Shown here: one piece after another, positions 1-9,346 of the stretch | Position numbering within the stretch: position 1 is the first letter of the stretch | How the letters are laid out: every line of letters begins with the position of its first letter | Assembly (NCBI RefSeq): GCF_024347575.1 | Contig: NZ_AP025504.1 | Location: 1,054,001-1,118,000 of the forward strand | DNA length: 64,000 nt | From: Vibrio pelagius | GTDB lineage: Bacteria > Pseudomonadota > Gammaproteobacteria > Enterobacterales > Vibrionaceae | Reading direction: 5' to 3' | Translations under genes and position numbers: made by a program | The notes under the pieces: generated by a model | Told to the model about the DNA's origin: nothing | Database searches by the model: none | The model's input: only the letters and a program-made list of their open reading frames with translations

Positions 1-17
1 TTTAAAGTGAGAGCTAA

Positions 18-857
18 TTAGAAGGGATACCAAAACAGCTCTGGTTCTAATACTCGTTTGGTAATTGCCAGAATGACAATCAGCACAATAACAACCAGAG
101 CGATGTAATCTGCCCTCTTAAGCGGCGCAGTACTGTACCAAGTGCGTGACTTATGACGTCCAAAACCACGTAGTGTCATCGCGTTTGAAATCTCATCAGC
201 GCGGTCTAAACTCGAAAAGATGAGTGGACCTAAGATCTTAGCAACATTCTTAATGCGAGCTACGAGCGGCGCTTTCTTGGACAGCTCAACCCCGCGTGCT
301 TGTTGGGCATGCATGATGTTGATGAAGTCCTTTTTCACCTCTGGTAGGTAACGCAATGTTAGACTAACTGCATAAGCGATCTTATAAGGCACGCCAATGC
401 GGTTAAGGCTTGCTGCAAACTCTGTTGGGTGCGTTGTAAACACAAAAATTAATGCAATCGGGAACATGCTCATGTACTTCAGAGTCACTGTTATAAGATA
501 AAACAGTGTCTCTTGGCTCAAAGAGTAGTTACCCGGTAGCGTCAGTAGAATGTGCTCGCTACCAATCAGCTCAGTACCTTGTTGAGGGGCAAGCAGATAC
601 ATAAACAACGCATTCAAACTCAGAACACTAAATGTACCAATCAGCAGTGGCTTATAAACGCTCACAGGCACTCTTGTCATTTTAAGCAGCAATAGACCAG
701 TCGTGATCAGCAATACGATTAAGCGCAGATCAAAGGTGGTCAGTACTACCGTTACCCAGGCCAGAAACAGCGCAAACTTAGTGATGCCGTTTAATGCGTG
801 CAGTGGGGACTGAGTATCAATATAGTTGATACCAAACTTTATCTTAGAGGCGTTCAT
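18..857 (-). CDS. ecfT: ECF transporter transmembrane subunit EcfT
   Basis: This is the energy-coupling integral membrane subunit of an ECF-type importer; it links the ATPases to the substrate-binding S protein in the inner membrane. The 279-residue product has about five hydrophobic segments. A cytoplasmic stretch carries an A-R-G motif (HAQQARGVE) of the kind EcfT uses to dock on the ATPases. I chose ATG at 857 because it overlaps the stop of the upstream ATPase gene as ATGA. A longer reading frame reaches 953 but would run deep into the ATPase gene. It is the last gene of the S-A-T operon. The family assignment is strong; the substrate is not readable from this subunit. Confidence 0.9.
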   Translation of the reverse strand: MNASKIKFGINYIDTQSPLHALNGITKFALFLAWVTVVLTTFDLRLIVLLITTGLLLLKMTRVPVSVYKPLLIGTFSVLSLNALFMYLLAPQQGTELIGSEHILLTLPGNYSLSQETLFYLITVTLKYMSMFPIALIFVFTTHPTEFAASLNRIGVPYKIAYAVSLTLRYLPEVKKDFINIMHAQQARGVELSKKAPLVARIKNVAKILGPLIFSSLDRADEISNAMTLRGFGRHKSRTWYSTAPLKRADYIALVVIVLIVILAITKRVLEPELFWYPF

Positions 858-2548
858 ATTGCGCTTCTCTCGTAGTCGATGAAGTACTGCATAAACGCGT
901 TGGTATCCTCGATTTTCATCATGGTCGCAAGTTCGTAAATACTGGTGGTACACAAGTTGGCACGATCTAACAATGAAGGTTGGCTAAACACTTCAGTCAT
1001 CGGTGCGTTGGCGATAAGTTTGCTGTCTGCAATAACAATAGAGCGCGTGGTGTACTCAAGCACCAGGTGCATGTCATGAGAGATGATCACCACGGTAATC
1101 CCCAACTCTTTGTTTAGCTTTTGGATGAACGCCAACATAGAGGTGTAGTTACGATAGTCTTGACCAGCTGTTGGCTCATCGAGGATTAACAACTCAGGCT
1201 CAAGAGCAAGAATAGCTGCAATGGTGACTCGCTTCTTTTGTCCGTAGCTTAGAGCCTCAATTGGCCAGTGACGGAACTTGCTTAAGCCGCAAAGCCCCAG
1301 TACTGACTCCACCTTCTGTTTGATGGTCTCTTCATCAATACCACGATTACGCAGACCGAATGCCACTTCGTCGAAAATCATATGGTGTGAAATCATATGA
1401 TTTGGGTTTTGCATAACCACACCGACTTTCTGGCTGCGCTCAAAAATAGAGAGCGTACTCAGGTCTTCGCCATTGAGGTAAGCAGATCCGGAATCCGCTT
1501 CAATCACACCCATAATCAACTTAGTGATGGTCGATTTACCCGAGCCATTTTTACCTAAGATCGAAACAAATTCGCCCTTACCGATTTTAAAGCTGACATC
1601 CTCAAGCGCGTTCTTTTCACCATCATAGGAGTAGGTAAGACCATGTACTTCAAGTAGTGGTGTGTATTGCTTTTCAGCTTGTGCTGGTGGACGCTGGTTA
1701 AACCAACCTTGAACTGTTGACCTAAACGCTTTGTAATCCAAAGACTTTAAGCTCGAAAGGGTGTCTTTTGCTGAAAGTGGCACCTGTGCAGCTTTTAGCG
1801 CTGAAAGGTACAGCGGTTCACGGATCCCGTGCTTTTCGAGAAGTCCTGACGCAAGCAACTCATCAGGCGTCGAGTCGGAAATGATCTCACCTTGGTCCAT
1901 CAGAATAACGCGGTCGACATGACGATGCAGCACATCCTCAAGACGATGCTCGATAATAATGACGGTTTTGTTGGTTTCACGATGCAGTTGATCGATGATC
2001 TCTATAGTCGCTTTGCCCGTCTTTGGGTCTAAGCTCGCTAACGGCTCATCAAAGAGTAGTGTATCTACTTCGTCAACAAGAATACCCGCCAGTGAAACAC
2101 GCTGTTTCTGGCCGCCAGAGAGGTCGTGAGGCGAACGTTCAAGCATGTCTGCTAGGTCGACCATCTTTGCGGTCGATTTCACTAACGGATACATGTCGAT
2201 GTTTGACATTAGTTGGTTTTCTAGAGCAAAGGCAATATCTTCACCGATGCTAAGACCAACAAACTGGCTGTCCGTGTCTTGAAGAACGGTGCCGACTTGT
2301 TCGGTAAAGTCATGCATAGAGAAGCTAGCGCAATCTTTGCCTGACATCTCCAGTTTACCGTTCACTTCGCCTTTTGTAGCGTGAGGGATTAAGCCATTTA
2401 AACATTGACCAAGGGTAGACTTGCCGCTGCCACTTGGTCCGATAATGACGATTTTCTCTCCTTTCTCTATCCTTAGATTGATATTTTTTAGCGTCGGTTT
2501 ATCCAGCGACTCATATCTAAAAGAGAAGTTCGAAAATGCAATAGTCAT
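854..2548 (-). CDS. Fused double ATPase of ECF transporter (EcfA-EcfA')
   Basis: This protein carries two complete ABC ATPase domains in one 564-residue chain and powers the ECF importer. Domain 1 (about residues 1-240) has Walker A GPSGSGKST and signature LSGGQKQR. Domain 2 (about 295-530) has Walker A GKNGSGKST, a less standard signature LSYGQKKR, and LLILDEPTAGQD as Walker B. Many ECF systems encode the two ATPases separately, so here they are fused. The gene starts 7 nt after the S-component gene and overlaps ecfT by 4 nt, so the three are surely one operon. The altered second signature may make the two ATP sites unequal; that is an inference. Confidence 0.93.
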   Translation of the reverse strand: MTIAFSNFSFRYESLDKPTLKNINLRIEKGEKIVIIGPSGSGKSTLGQCLNGLIPHATKGEVNGKLEMSGKDCASFSMHDFTEQVGTVLQDTDSQFVGLSIGEDIAFALENQLMSNIDMYPLVKSTAKMVDLADMLERSPHDLSGGQKQRVSLAGILVDEVDTLLFDEPLASLDPKTGKATIEIIDQLHRETNKTVIIIEHRLEDVLHRHVDRVILMDQGEIISDSTPDELLASGLLEKHGIREPLYLSALKAAQVPLSAKDTLSSLKSLDYKAFRSTVQGWFNQRPPAQAEKQYTPLLEVHGLTYSYDGEKNALEDVSFKIGKGEFVSILGKNGSGKSTITKLIMGVIEADSGSAYLNGEDLSTLSIFERSQKVGVVMQNPNHMISHHMIFDEVAFGLRNRGIDEETIKQKVESVLGLCGLSKFRHWPIEALSYGQKKRVTIAAILALEPELLILDEPTAGQDYRNYTSMLAFIQKLNKELGITVVIISHDMHLVLEYTTRSIVIADSKLIANAPMTEVFSQPSLLDRANLCTTSIYELATMMKIEDTNAFMQYFIDYERSAI

Positions 2549-2555
2549 TAAACGC

Positions 2556-3104
2556 TTATGCCTCTGTTAGGTTACGGCTTTGCTTATTGCGTTTTGCAAC
2601 AGATTTCAAAATTAGGAAACCAACAACAGCGATCAGCACGGTGTTGCCTGCAGCAATGATAGAAAGTTGTGTGAAGACTTTAGTGAACGGTTCTGCGTAA
2701 AGAATGGTGTCTAAGAAAGCTGAGCAGCCGTAACCTACCACGTTCCCCGCTAGCGCTAAAATGACGAACAGAGCAAAATCTTTCATTGGTAGTTCACCTT
2801 GAGCGAGGCGGTTCTTAGTCATTACTGGGAATAGACCAATGACCATACCCACGATTCCTGAACCTAGTACCCAGGTTAGCCAAACGCCCCAACCAGCGAA
2901 AAGGTCGGTAACCCAGTGGCCGATAAAGCCGACAAGGAAACCTACGATAGGGCCAAATAGAACAGAGAACAGCGCAAGCACTGCCATTGCGGGCTTAAGA
3001 GTGGTGTTGGCAAAGACAGGCACACCAAACATAGGTAGACCACCAATGCCATATAGGGCGGCGCCGATGGCAATGACAACGACAGTTTTCGCTGAAAAGT
3101 TCAT
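2556..3104 (-). CDS. ECF transporter S component, UPF0397 family
   Basis: This is the substrate-binding membrane subunit of the ECF transporter, 182 residues with about five or six hydrophobic helices. The sequence looks like the UPF0397/ECF-riboflavin-type S family (COG4720-like), recognised from its N-terminal pattern ([17 protein letters not shown]). That family is often annotated as a riboflavin or other vitamin carrier; I cannot confirm the ligand. I chose ATG at 3104 because GAGG lies a normal distance upstream. An in-frame TTG at 3116 overlaps that ribosome binding site and is unlikely. It is the first gene of the operon. I see no riboswitch I can name in the 216 bases before the hairpin at 3321. 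Confidence 0.85.
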   Translation of the reverse strand: MNFSAKTVVVIAIGAALYGIGGLPMFGVPVFANTTLKPAMAVLALFSVLFGPIVGFLVGFIGHWVTDLFAGWGVWLTWVLGSGIVGMVIGLFPVMTKNRLAQGELPMKDFALFVILALAGNVVGYGCSAFLDTILYAEPFTKVFTQLSIIAAGNTVLIAVVGFLILKSVAKRNKQSRNLTEA

Positions 3105-3320
3105 AGATAACCTCAAATGAAAAATTTGCTTTATAAAGAGCGTTTATTTGCCATTGAATTATAAGAAGTCTTAAAGACGATTTTTTAGGCAAATTCAAAA
3201 AATAAGGCGCGCATTATACAGTAGAAATACGGCATAAGGAAAGATAAGTGTCTGGATGTCTATATATGTTAGGGGCTTGATAAAAGGGTGACGGAGATGA
3301 GGTATTTTTGACCTCAGACA

Positions 3321-3353
3321 ACCAAAAAGCCAGACAATGTCTGACTTTTTGGT
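3321..3353 (-). terminator. Hairpin after the HlyD/DUF3302 operon
   Basis: Two 16-base arms (3321-3336 and 3338-3353) pair with one mismatch around a minimal loop. The arms end in AAAAAG/CTTTTT, so the hairpin can end transcripts from the HlyD gene on the minus strand, 37 bases before the next operon's region. The U-run is built into the stem rather than following it. The rest of 3105-3390 shows nothing I can name. Confidence 0.6.
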
Positions 3354-3390
3354 TTTGCTGTTAACACTCGAATGAGCACGTTTTGAGAGG

Positions 3391-4521
3391 TTAGTGATCT
3401 AAGTAAAGGTAGTTTTGCCAACTCTTCATGCGAATCAAAACCTTACGCATTACGGATACGTGGCTAAAGCTATCAGAATACACCGCAACTTCAACCGCTG
3501 TACCCATTGGAAGGTGGTACTCCGAAAGGTCATCCGTAATCGTGAGCTTAACGAACACGCGACCACTGGTTTTGAGTGCTTCAGTACCAAGAAGAGCCCC
3601 GCGCGCTTGGAATTGACTTTCACCAATAGCTGGAAGCACCTCTTCAATGCGCCCTTTGAATACTTTGCCTGGAAGCGCTCGGAATAGGAATTCAGCTTCA
3701 AAGCCCGGTTTTAGGCGTTGTAGTGAGTTCTGACGGAATGCAGCGGTATAGAATTGCTCTTCAGTGTGAACAAAGGTCATGACAGGTGCGAGTGGCAGCG
3801 GCACTGCCATAACACCAGGTCGCAGAGCTAATTGAGTAACGTAGCCGTCTGTTGGGGCACGAACTACCGTTTGGTCAAGATCGAATTGTGCTTTACGTAA
3901 GTCAGCCAATAAGCCAGCTACTGCCGTGTTCTCGCCGCCTATCTCTGAATTAAGGGCAATCTGTGCTTGTTCTTGACTTGCTTCCGCTACTTTAAGTGCC
4001 GCTTCCGCTGCTTTATAAGCTTGACGACGAGTATCCAGTTGTTGCTCGGTGAACGCGCCACTGTTGAAGCCTCGTTGGTATCGAGAAAACTCACGTTGAG
4101 CTTTGTCACGCTCTGCAATCGCTTTGATTTTTGCCGCTTCCGCTTCAGCAACCTGAGATTCAAGACCTAACGCACCTTGGCTTGCCTCTTTTACTTTCGC
4201 TTCTAATTTCGCCACTGCTGCTTCAAATGGGATAGGGTCGATCTTAAATAGGATGTCACCTTTTTTCAGTGGTTTGTTTGGTTCAACCGGTACCTCTATG
4301 ACCTTACCTCTGACACCTGAAACGATGGGTGTGGTTGAGTAGACTTGGTTGCCAATTTGAGTGAATGGATGATTGTAGTTCATTAACAGGATAAGGGTGC
4401 CAATGATGAGTACGCCACCTAGAACCGCGGTTGGTACGGTCCATTTGTTAAGAGGGATATTAAACACTTTGAAAATGGTGATACAAAGCGCCGCATAGGT
4501 CATTATCAGTAGTAAATCCAT
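3391..4521 (-). CDS. HlyD-family membrane fusion protein (YiaV/YibH-like)
   Basis: A periplasmic adaptor-type protein of 376 residues. It has two hydrophobic segments at the N-terminus (about 2-22 and 30-48), a biotinyl-lipoyl-like half near 65-100, an alanine-rich coiled-coil hairpin (about 100-205), then the second lipoyl half (VVRAPTDGYVTQL) and a beta-barrel region. Such proteins normally bridge an inner-membrane pump and an outer-membrane channel, but no pump is encoded next to it. Its partner is the DUF3302 protein just upstream, with start and stop overlapping as TAATG. E. coli yiaV-yiaW shows the same pairing (from memory). The transported substrate is unknown. Confidence 0.85.
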   Translation of the reverse strand: MDLLLIMTYAALCITIFKVFNIPLNKWTVPTAVLGGVLIIGTLILLMNYNHPFTQIGNQVYSTTPIVSGVRGKVIEVPVEPNKPLKKGDILFKIDPIPFEAAVAKLEAKVKEASQGALGLESQVAEAEAAKIKAIAERDKAQREFSRYQRGFNSGAFTEQQLDTRRQAYKAAEAALKVAEASQEQAQIALNSEIGGENTAVAGLLADLRKAQFDLDQTVVRAPTDGYVTQLALRPGVMAVPLPLAPVMTFVHTEEQFYTAAFRQNSLQRLKPGFEAEFLFRALPGKVFKGRIEEVLPAIGESQFQARGALLGTEALKTSGRVFVKLTITDDLSEYHLPMGTAVEVAVYSDSFSHVSVMRKVLIRMKSWQNYLYLDH

Positions 4522-4919
4522 TACTTAACCTCCTGATCTTGAGACTTTTCTTGGCTTGGAGTTTCTGGTGAAGCTTGTGCTGCTACTGCTTGTTTGAGCG
4601 TTGCAACCTCTTGTTGAAGTTCTGTGACTTGGTCGATAAGCGCATCTACACGGTGGTGAGTGTCGTGTTGTTCCTCTTCTAATTTAGCGAAACCCCAGCC
4701 TCGGTCTGTACGCCATAACGTTGCCCAAATCCAGAGAAATGGCCAGATAGCATGGAGCGTAAATAGGCTAACCCAACCGGAAACATGAATCGCGTCTTGA
4801 TGAGGGTGGTTACGTTCTTTCGCGATTTCATATGGGATGTCATGAATCACGATGATTCCGTAAAAAATAACTAGTGCAACAAAAATCAGCAAACCTAGTG
4901 CAAAATAGTCTAAAAACAT
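4521..4919 (-). CDS. DUF3302 inner-membrane protein (YiaW-like)
   Basis: A small membrane protein of 132 residues with two hydrophobic segments (about 1-22 and 45-65). The tail is rich in Glu and Gln and likely forms a short coiled coil (LIDQVTELQQEVATLKQ). The N-terminal part matches DUF3302 as I know it from YiaW. I chose ATG at 4919, which has AGGA seven bases upstream; the frame stays open to 5045, but that extension has no family support. It precedes and overlaps the HlyD-like gene by one base. It probably acts as the membrane partner of that adaptor; no biochemical role is known to me. Confidence 0.8.
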   Translation of the reverse strand: MFLDYFALGLLIFVALVIFYGIIVIHDIPYEIAKERNHPHQDAIHVSGWVSLFTLHAIWPFLWIWATLWRTDRGWGFAKLEEEQHDTHHRVDALIDQVTELQQEVATLKQAVAAQASPETPSQEKSQDQEVK

Positions 4920-5121
4920 AACAGGTCCTTGTAATGATATTTGTGGTTTATCAATATAGTACGCTATCGCACAAGTAATTGTTATAAAAATGATTTGTTT
5001 GAGGGGGATTTTTAGAACGAGCATTGTTCGGCAAGGAATAGCCACTAGTGTAGTACTTTGTTAGTGTGCACTTACTGATTTGAACCAAGGAGCAAGACAT
5101 AGTGAACAAACGGGTGAGTCA

Positions 5122-6009
5122 ATGAGTTACATAGGTGAAGTCGCTGCAATCGGTGCAGCGATTGTCTGGGCTGGGGCAACTTGGATCTACAGTCAGTTTA
5201 GTCACCGTTTTTCAGCGATGCAGTTGAATATTGTCAAAGGGGTAGTCGCGTCTGCAATGATGGTGATTGTAATCCCTCTGATGCCGGCGCCTGAGATCGC
5301 ATTAGAGTCGAATCATATACTTGTATTGGCGGTATCTGGAATAATAGGAATCGCGATAGGAGACAGCGCTTATTTTGCATCATTGAAAAGAATAGGAGCG
5401 AATAAGACACTGCTGCTAGAATCGCTCGCCCCGCCTTTATCTGGCGTGTTGGCTTTAGTGTTGCTCGGTGCCACACTGTCTCTACAGAGCTGGCTTGGAG
5501 TGATTATCACCACACTTGCAGTGACCTTTGTGGTATTTCAGCCTAATCAGCAAGATCAAAGTGTTGATTGGAGTGGTGTTGGTTACGGTTTGTTGGCCAG
5601 TGTTTGTCAGGCATCCGGTGTGGTCATTTCACACTATGCACTGGTCGCCGGCGATATTCCGCCTTTACTCGGTGCTTTGATTCGTTTGGCTGTTGGTGTT
5701 TTTGCGGTGATGTTAATGATTCGATTCTTTGAACCGAAGCCATTTTCTGATATGGCTAAACACTTAAAGCACATGGGCAAAAACGACAAAGCTTGGCTAT
5801 TAGGTGCGATTTTCGTAGGAACTTTCCTCGCACTCTGGCTTCAACAAGTTGCGCTTAAACACGCCAACCCTGCGATTGCACAGACACTGATTGCCACGAG
5901 TCCTGTGTTTATTTTGGTTATTTACCTCTTAAAAGGGGAGTCCATATCCAAGCAGAGTTTGTTAGGTACTTTGTGCGCTGTAGGTGGTATTTCTCTGTTT
6001 TTTCTTTGA
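5122..6009 (+). CDS. EamA/DMT-family permease
   Basis: A 295-residue inner-membrane protein with ten predicted hydrophobic helices arranged as two EamA repeats, the usual size for drug/metabolite transporters. The motif GDSAYFASLKRIGANKTLLLESLAPP is typical of the first repeat; here the residues are split between helices 3 and 4. ATG at 5122 is preferred because the hydrophobic protein begins there. An upstream in-frame TTG at 5080 would add 14 polar residues and leave AAGGAG inside the gene, so the start is not settled. It is divergent from the DUF3302 operon. The substrate cannot be told. Confidence 0.85.
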   Translation: MSYIGEVAAIGAAIVWAGATWIYSQFSHRFSAMQLNIVKGVVASAMMVIVIPLMPAPEIALESNHILVLAVSGIIGIAIGDSAYFASLKRIGANKTLLLESLAPPLSGVLALVLLGATLSLQSWLGVIITTLAVTFVVFQPNQQDQSVDWSGVGYGLLASVCQASGVVISHYALVAGDIPPLLGALIRLAVGVFAVMLMIRFFEPKPFSDMAKHLKHMGKNDKAWLLGAIFVGTFLALWLQQVALKHANPAIAQTLIATSPVFILVIYLLKGESISKQSLLGTLCAVGGISLFFL

Positions 6010-6022
6010 GTGTGTAGAGAGT

Positions 6023-6050
6023 AAATAGAGAGGCGATACCCTCTCTATTT
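6023..6050. terminator. Perfect 10-bp hairpin between convergent genes
   Basis: Arms AAATAGAGAG and CTCTCTATTT enclose an 8-base loop. It sits between the end of the EamA gene (plus) and the end of the TPR-GGDEF gene (minus). There is no long U-run on either side, so I call it a probable bidirectional end signal with only moderate trust. Confidence 0.45.
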
Positions 6051-6106
6051 CATGGCGGCTATTGGTCGAGTGTAAGTATCACGCTAGGTGCTCGGTACAG
6101 ATGAGC

Positions 6107-7687
6107 TTACTCTGTACAGACTTGATTTCGCCCATTCGCTTTGGCGCGGTAGAGTGCCTTATCAGCACGGTAGAAAGTGCGCTGCGTGTTCTCGCCATCA
6201 CGGTGTAATGTTATGCCGACACTGACGGTTAACCCTCGTTCTCCCAATATTTCATGCCAGCCAAATTGGAAGATGCGCTCTCGATAATTCTCGGCGTGCA
6301 TAACGGCTTGTGCTTGAGTGGCGTTTTCTAGAATAACTAAGAATTCCTCCCCACCAAAGCGCACACAAGAAGCGCCACGGAATTTAAAGTAGCCCGCTAA
6401 CTCCTGCGCTACACTCACGATCGCTTTATCACCGACTAAGTGGCTCAATTCATCGTTGATTGATTTGAAATGGTCGATATCAACCACCATCAGTGCAAAT
6501 GGCGTATTGTGAATGATAAGGTCTTTGAGCTTCACATCCAGCCATCGACGATTATGTAGTCCTGTCAATGGGTCGGTAAACACGTCTTGCTGAAGTTGAG
6601 CGACGGCATTTTTGTGCTGCTCAGTGGTCTCTTTAAGCTCTTTGTTCTCTTGTTCCGATAAAATGAGTTTTAACTGCAACTCGAAACGGGATAGTCGACG
6701 AAGTTGATTTGCGCCGAGCTCGCTGATTGGTATCCGTTTCATGAGGTCAGTTTCTATTCGGTAGCCCTTTTTTTCATGCTCTAACGCTTCTTTATAGCGC
6801 CCTTGGTGCATACAAACTTCACTCATTGAATCGTAGAAGAGCTTAGCCAACACAGGCGATGAGTAACTTTTTACTCTCTTGCTGGTGCTTTCAAGGATCA
6901 TACTCGCGTATTCTTGCTTGTTGATGATGGCTAAGCAGTGCGCGAGTTCTAAGCGAATCATAGTGGCTAACCAACTCACCTGTGTATTGGTCGAGGTATA
7001 CTGCACAGAAGATAGACAACGTAAGGCATCGTGATATTTTTTCTGAGCACGATAAACTTTGGCTTGGTAGAGTGAGATCTGCGCAGTCACTAGCTTATTA
7101 CTCACCAATATACTCAGCTCTTCACATTCGAGGAGCAGATCGCTTGCGGCAGTGACTCGATTGAGATGAAGTAAGCTAGCGACCATATGCAGTTTGAACT
7201 TCAAGCGCAGTAGTCGACTACTGATGGCTTGATCGATACTGCTGATTTTTTGGTAATACCGCATTGCTCGGTTGTGGTCGCCGTAAGCATCACATAGGTT
7301 ACCCATACCTAAAATAGACATCACATACTCGTCAATATGCCCGTGCTCTATGGCAATGGTTGATGAGCTAATAAACTCATTAAGTGCAGCAGTGTAGTCA
7401 CTGGTTTCAACCAAGCGATTACTCAGGCTCGTTTTTACCGTCAGTATATCTTCAACATCATTCGGTAAAGTGAGAAGATCGAGCGCTGCGCGCAGTTCAT
7501 CAATACTGATTTGATTCTGTTGCAACTCCGCGCGGTACTCAGAACTAATAATGTAGCAGTGTGCTTGCTCTTGTTGTGTGGTCGCGATGTGTTGTCGAAT
7601 GTGGTCCCAGAAAATGAGCGCTTCTTCACCAGAAACAGAAGAAGGGTCTAAGCCCGCGTCCGTGATCTTATTTAATAGCGTTTCCAT
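6107..7687 (-). CDS. TPR-GGDEF diguanylate cyclase
   Basis: Makes cyclic di-GMP from two GTP. The 526-residue protein has no clear membrane segment. It begins with an all-helical TPR-like region (about 30-330), continues with a coiled coil (about 330-365), and ends in a GGDEF domain with the intact active-site GGEEF at 445-449 and the expected TDPLTGLHNRR entry motif. I do not see the RxxD inhibitory site just before GGEEF. Its ATG lies inside the 3' end of the upstream TPR gene (20-base overlap) with an AAAGAG ribosome binding site, so the two are translated together. TPR cyclases of this kind are thought to sense protein partners. Confidence 0.88.
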   Translation of the reverse strand: METLLNKITDAGLDPSSVSGEEALIFWDHIRQHIATTQQEQAHCYIISSEYRAELQQNQISIDELRAALDLLTLPNDVEDILTVKTSLSNRLVETSDYTAALNEFISSSTIAIEHGHIDEYVMSILGMGNLCDAYGDHNRAMRYYQKISSIDQAISSRLLRLKFKLHMVASLLHLNRVTAASDLLLECEELSILVSNKLVTAQISLYQAKVYRAQKKYHDALRCLSSVQYTSTNTQVSWLATMIRLELAHCLAIINKQEYASMILESTSKRVKSYSSPVLAKLFYDSMSEVCMHQGRYKEALEHEKKGYRIETDLMKRIPISELGANQLRRLSRFELQLKLILSEQENKELKETTEQHKNAVAQLQQDVFTDPLTGLHNRRWLDVKLKDLIIHNTPFALMVVDIDHFKSINDELSHLVGDKAIVSVAQELAGYFKFRGASCVRFGGEEFLVILENATQAQAVMHAENYRERIFQFGWHEILGERGLTVSVGITLHRDGENTQRTFYRADKALYRAKANGRNQVCTE

Positions 7688-9155
7688 GAATCTCTTTCTC
7701 AGCTTCGTCTTCTTCTAATTGTTCTAAGGTGAACGGGAAGGTCAAAATGTCGTGAAGTGTCACAACCGGTGGCGCACCTTTGAGTCCCTTTCTGTGCCAA
7801 GGATAGATGTTGAGCATAGTCGTCAGTTTATCGAAGACAGCTTGTGCAGCATTGCCCTTTTCGGCCAACATGAGCGCAACACGTTCACCGCTCAAGCGTG
7901 AGATAAAATCTTCTTGGTTGCAGAAGGTGTGAGCGAGTTCTGTACATACGTCGAGATAGCTAGGGTCGTCATGCTGGAACATAATGATGCTGCGGTTAGA
8001 GCGCTTAAGCTCAGTTTTGAAAAGCACCAGCTGCTCCCACCAATACGTCTCCGATACCACATGAGAAAGTTGTTTCTCTGGGTCATACTCGTATTGACCG
8101 CGAATACGGTTAATCAACTTGCGAGCGCGTTGTTCGAGTTGACGTTTGGAGCTGCGAGCTTTGTCTAATCCGACACGCGTAGTCTGCTCACGAAGCATGT
8201 TGGTCGAATGTTGGCGGTATTTTTTAAACGCCACTAGTGCCGCTTGATAATCTTGGTTCTCTTCTGCAACCAAAGACTGTTGGTAGCAAATTTGGCTGAG
8301 TAGTTCTCCATTATCAAACTCGTTGGCTGACTGCTCCGCATGGGCGAGTAGTTCAGACGCTTGATGTGGTCGCTTTCTCAACAGTTCTAAGCGAGCTCGA
8401 CTAATGAAGGAGTGCGCTTTCATCCACACAAGGTTGTGTTCAACGGCAAGTTTATGGGCTTTGGCGGTCGCTTGTTCAGCGTCATCAAGGCGTTCAAGTC
8501 CAAGCAAGGCCAGTCCTCTAAAGTCCCATACTTCAGCATGCCATGTGTTGTCAGGGTGATTTTTTAAGGCTTCTTCCGCACCGTCAAGCACTGACAGCAT
8601 CTCAACGTAATTGTTAAGTAGATAGTAATCCCACGCCAGTAGGATTCTCGCTTTACCTTCTAGCCACCCAATTCGGCTATTGTTTGCCACTTTTACGGCA
8701 AGCTGGTGGGTCGAACGTGCGAGCATGTACTCATGAGTGATACGCCAGATATTGCCAAGCCCGATGAGACATTCGATCTGGATTTCGAGCTCGTCGACTA
8801 ATGCGGATTGTTCGAGCGCATTAATCCAATATTGTTGAGCAGAGTAGTATTTTGCTTGACCCCAGAATTGGAGTGCATGAAGGTGAAGGATTTCAGGAAG
8901 AAAGAGATCAGTATCGAGTTGACTTTGGCGTTTATACGCCTCCTTAATGCATTTTAAGCCTTTACGATAGTCCATTAGGTTCCAGCAGCAACGAGACATC
9001 AACATCAATGATCGAATCGCCCCTTCTTCAAACAGAACCTGTTCTGCTCTCACCAAGCATTGCTCAGCCACTTCAAAGACAACGGCCGGTTCCGAGTCTA
9101 TACGCTTTTTGAGTTGTTCAAGCTCTGTTTCAATTAGATACTGGTTTTTGTCCAA
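7668..9155 (-). CDS. TPR protein with degenerate GGDEF-like C-terminus
   Basis: A 495-residue soluble protein, mainly TPR-like helices (about 10-320), then a basic linker, then about 150 residues that line up by eye with the downstream cyclase's GGDEF domain. Where the cyclase reads RFGGEEFLVIL, this protein reads RLSGERVALML (SGERV at 422-426). If that alignment is right the active site is lost and the protein cannot make cyclic di-GMP. The start is a TTG at 9155, bounded by an in-frame stop just upstream; the ribosome binding site is poor. The overlap with the true cyclase suggests a sensor or regulatory partner, which is an inference. Confidence 0.75.
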   Translation of the reverse strand: MDKNQYLIETELEQLKKRIDSEPAVVFEVAEQCLVRAEQVLFEEGAIRSLMLMSRCCWNLMDYRKGLKCIKEAYKRQSQLDTDLFLPEILHLHALQFWGQAKYYSAQQYWINALEQSALVDELEIQIECLIGLGNIWRITHEYMLARSTHQLAVKVANNSRIGWLEGKARILLAWDYYLLNNYVEMLSVLDGAEEALKNHPDNTWHAEVWDFRGLALLGLERLDDAEQATAKAHKLAVEHNLVWMKAHSFISRARLELLRKRPHQASELLAHAEQSANEFDNGELLSQICYQQSLVAEENQDYQAALVAFKKYRQHSTNMLREQTTRVGLDKARSSKRQLEQRARKLINRIRGQYEYDPEKQLSHVVSETYWWEQLVLFKTELKRSNRSIIMFQHDDPSYLDVCTELAHTFCNQEDFISRLSGERVALMLAEKGNAAQAVFDKLTTMLNIYPWHRKGLKGAPPVVTLHDILTFPFTLEQLEEDEAEKEIHGNAIK

Positions 9156-9246
9156 GGCTTAAGTCCATTATTATCGAACGTACTGATAATACCATCATTA
9201 TAAATGTGTGATTTAGGATAAGCACTAATTATCTAACAAAGAGGTG

Positions 9247-9304
9247 ATACCAAGTAATGATCTTTGTTGATTAATGAGTGCTATCTCATGTTATTACTTG
9301 GTAT
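9247..9304. repeat. 12-bp inverted repeat ATACCAAGTAAT
   Basis: ATACCAAGTAAT (9247-9258) is repeated as its exact complement at 9293-9304 with 34 bases between. It lies between the TPR gene's start and the end of the zinc-ribbon gene. It could be a transcription end for the minus-strand traffic, an operator, or a small dispersed repeat. The rest of 9156-9346 shows nothing else. Confidence 0.6.
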
Positions 9305-9346
9305 TCAATAACTTCTAGCATATTCAGCTAGATGGTTTGCTTTTTG

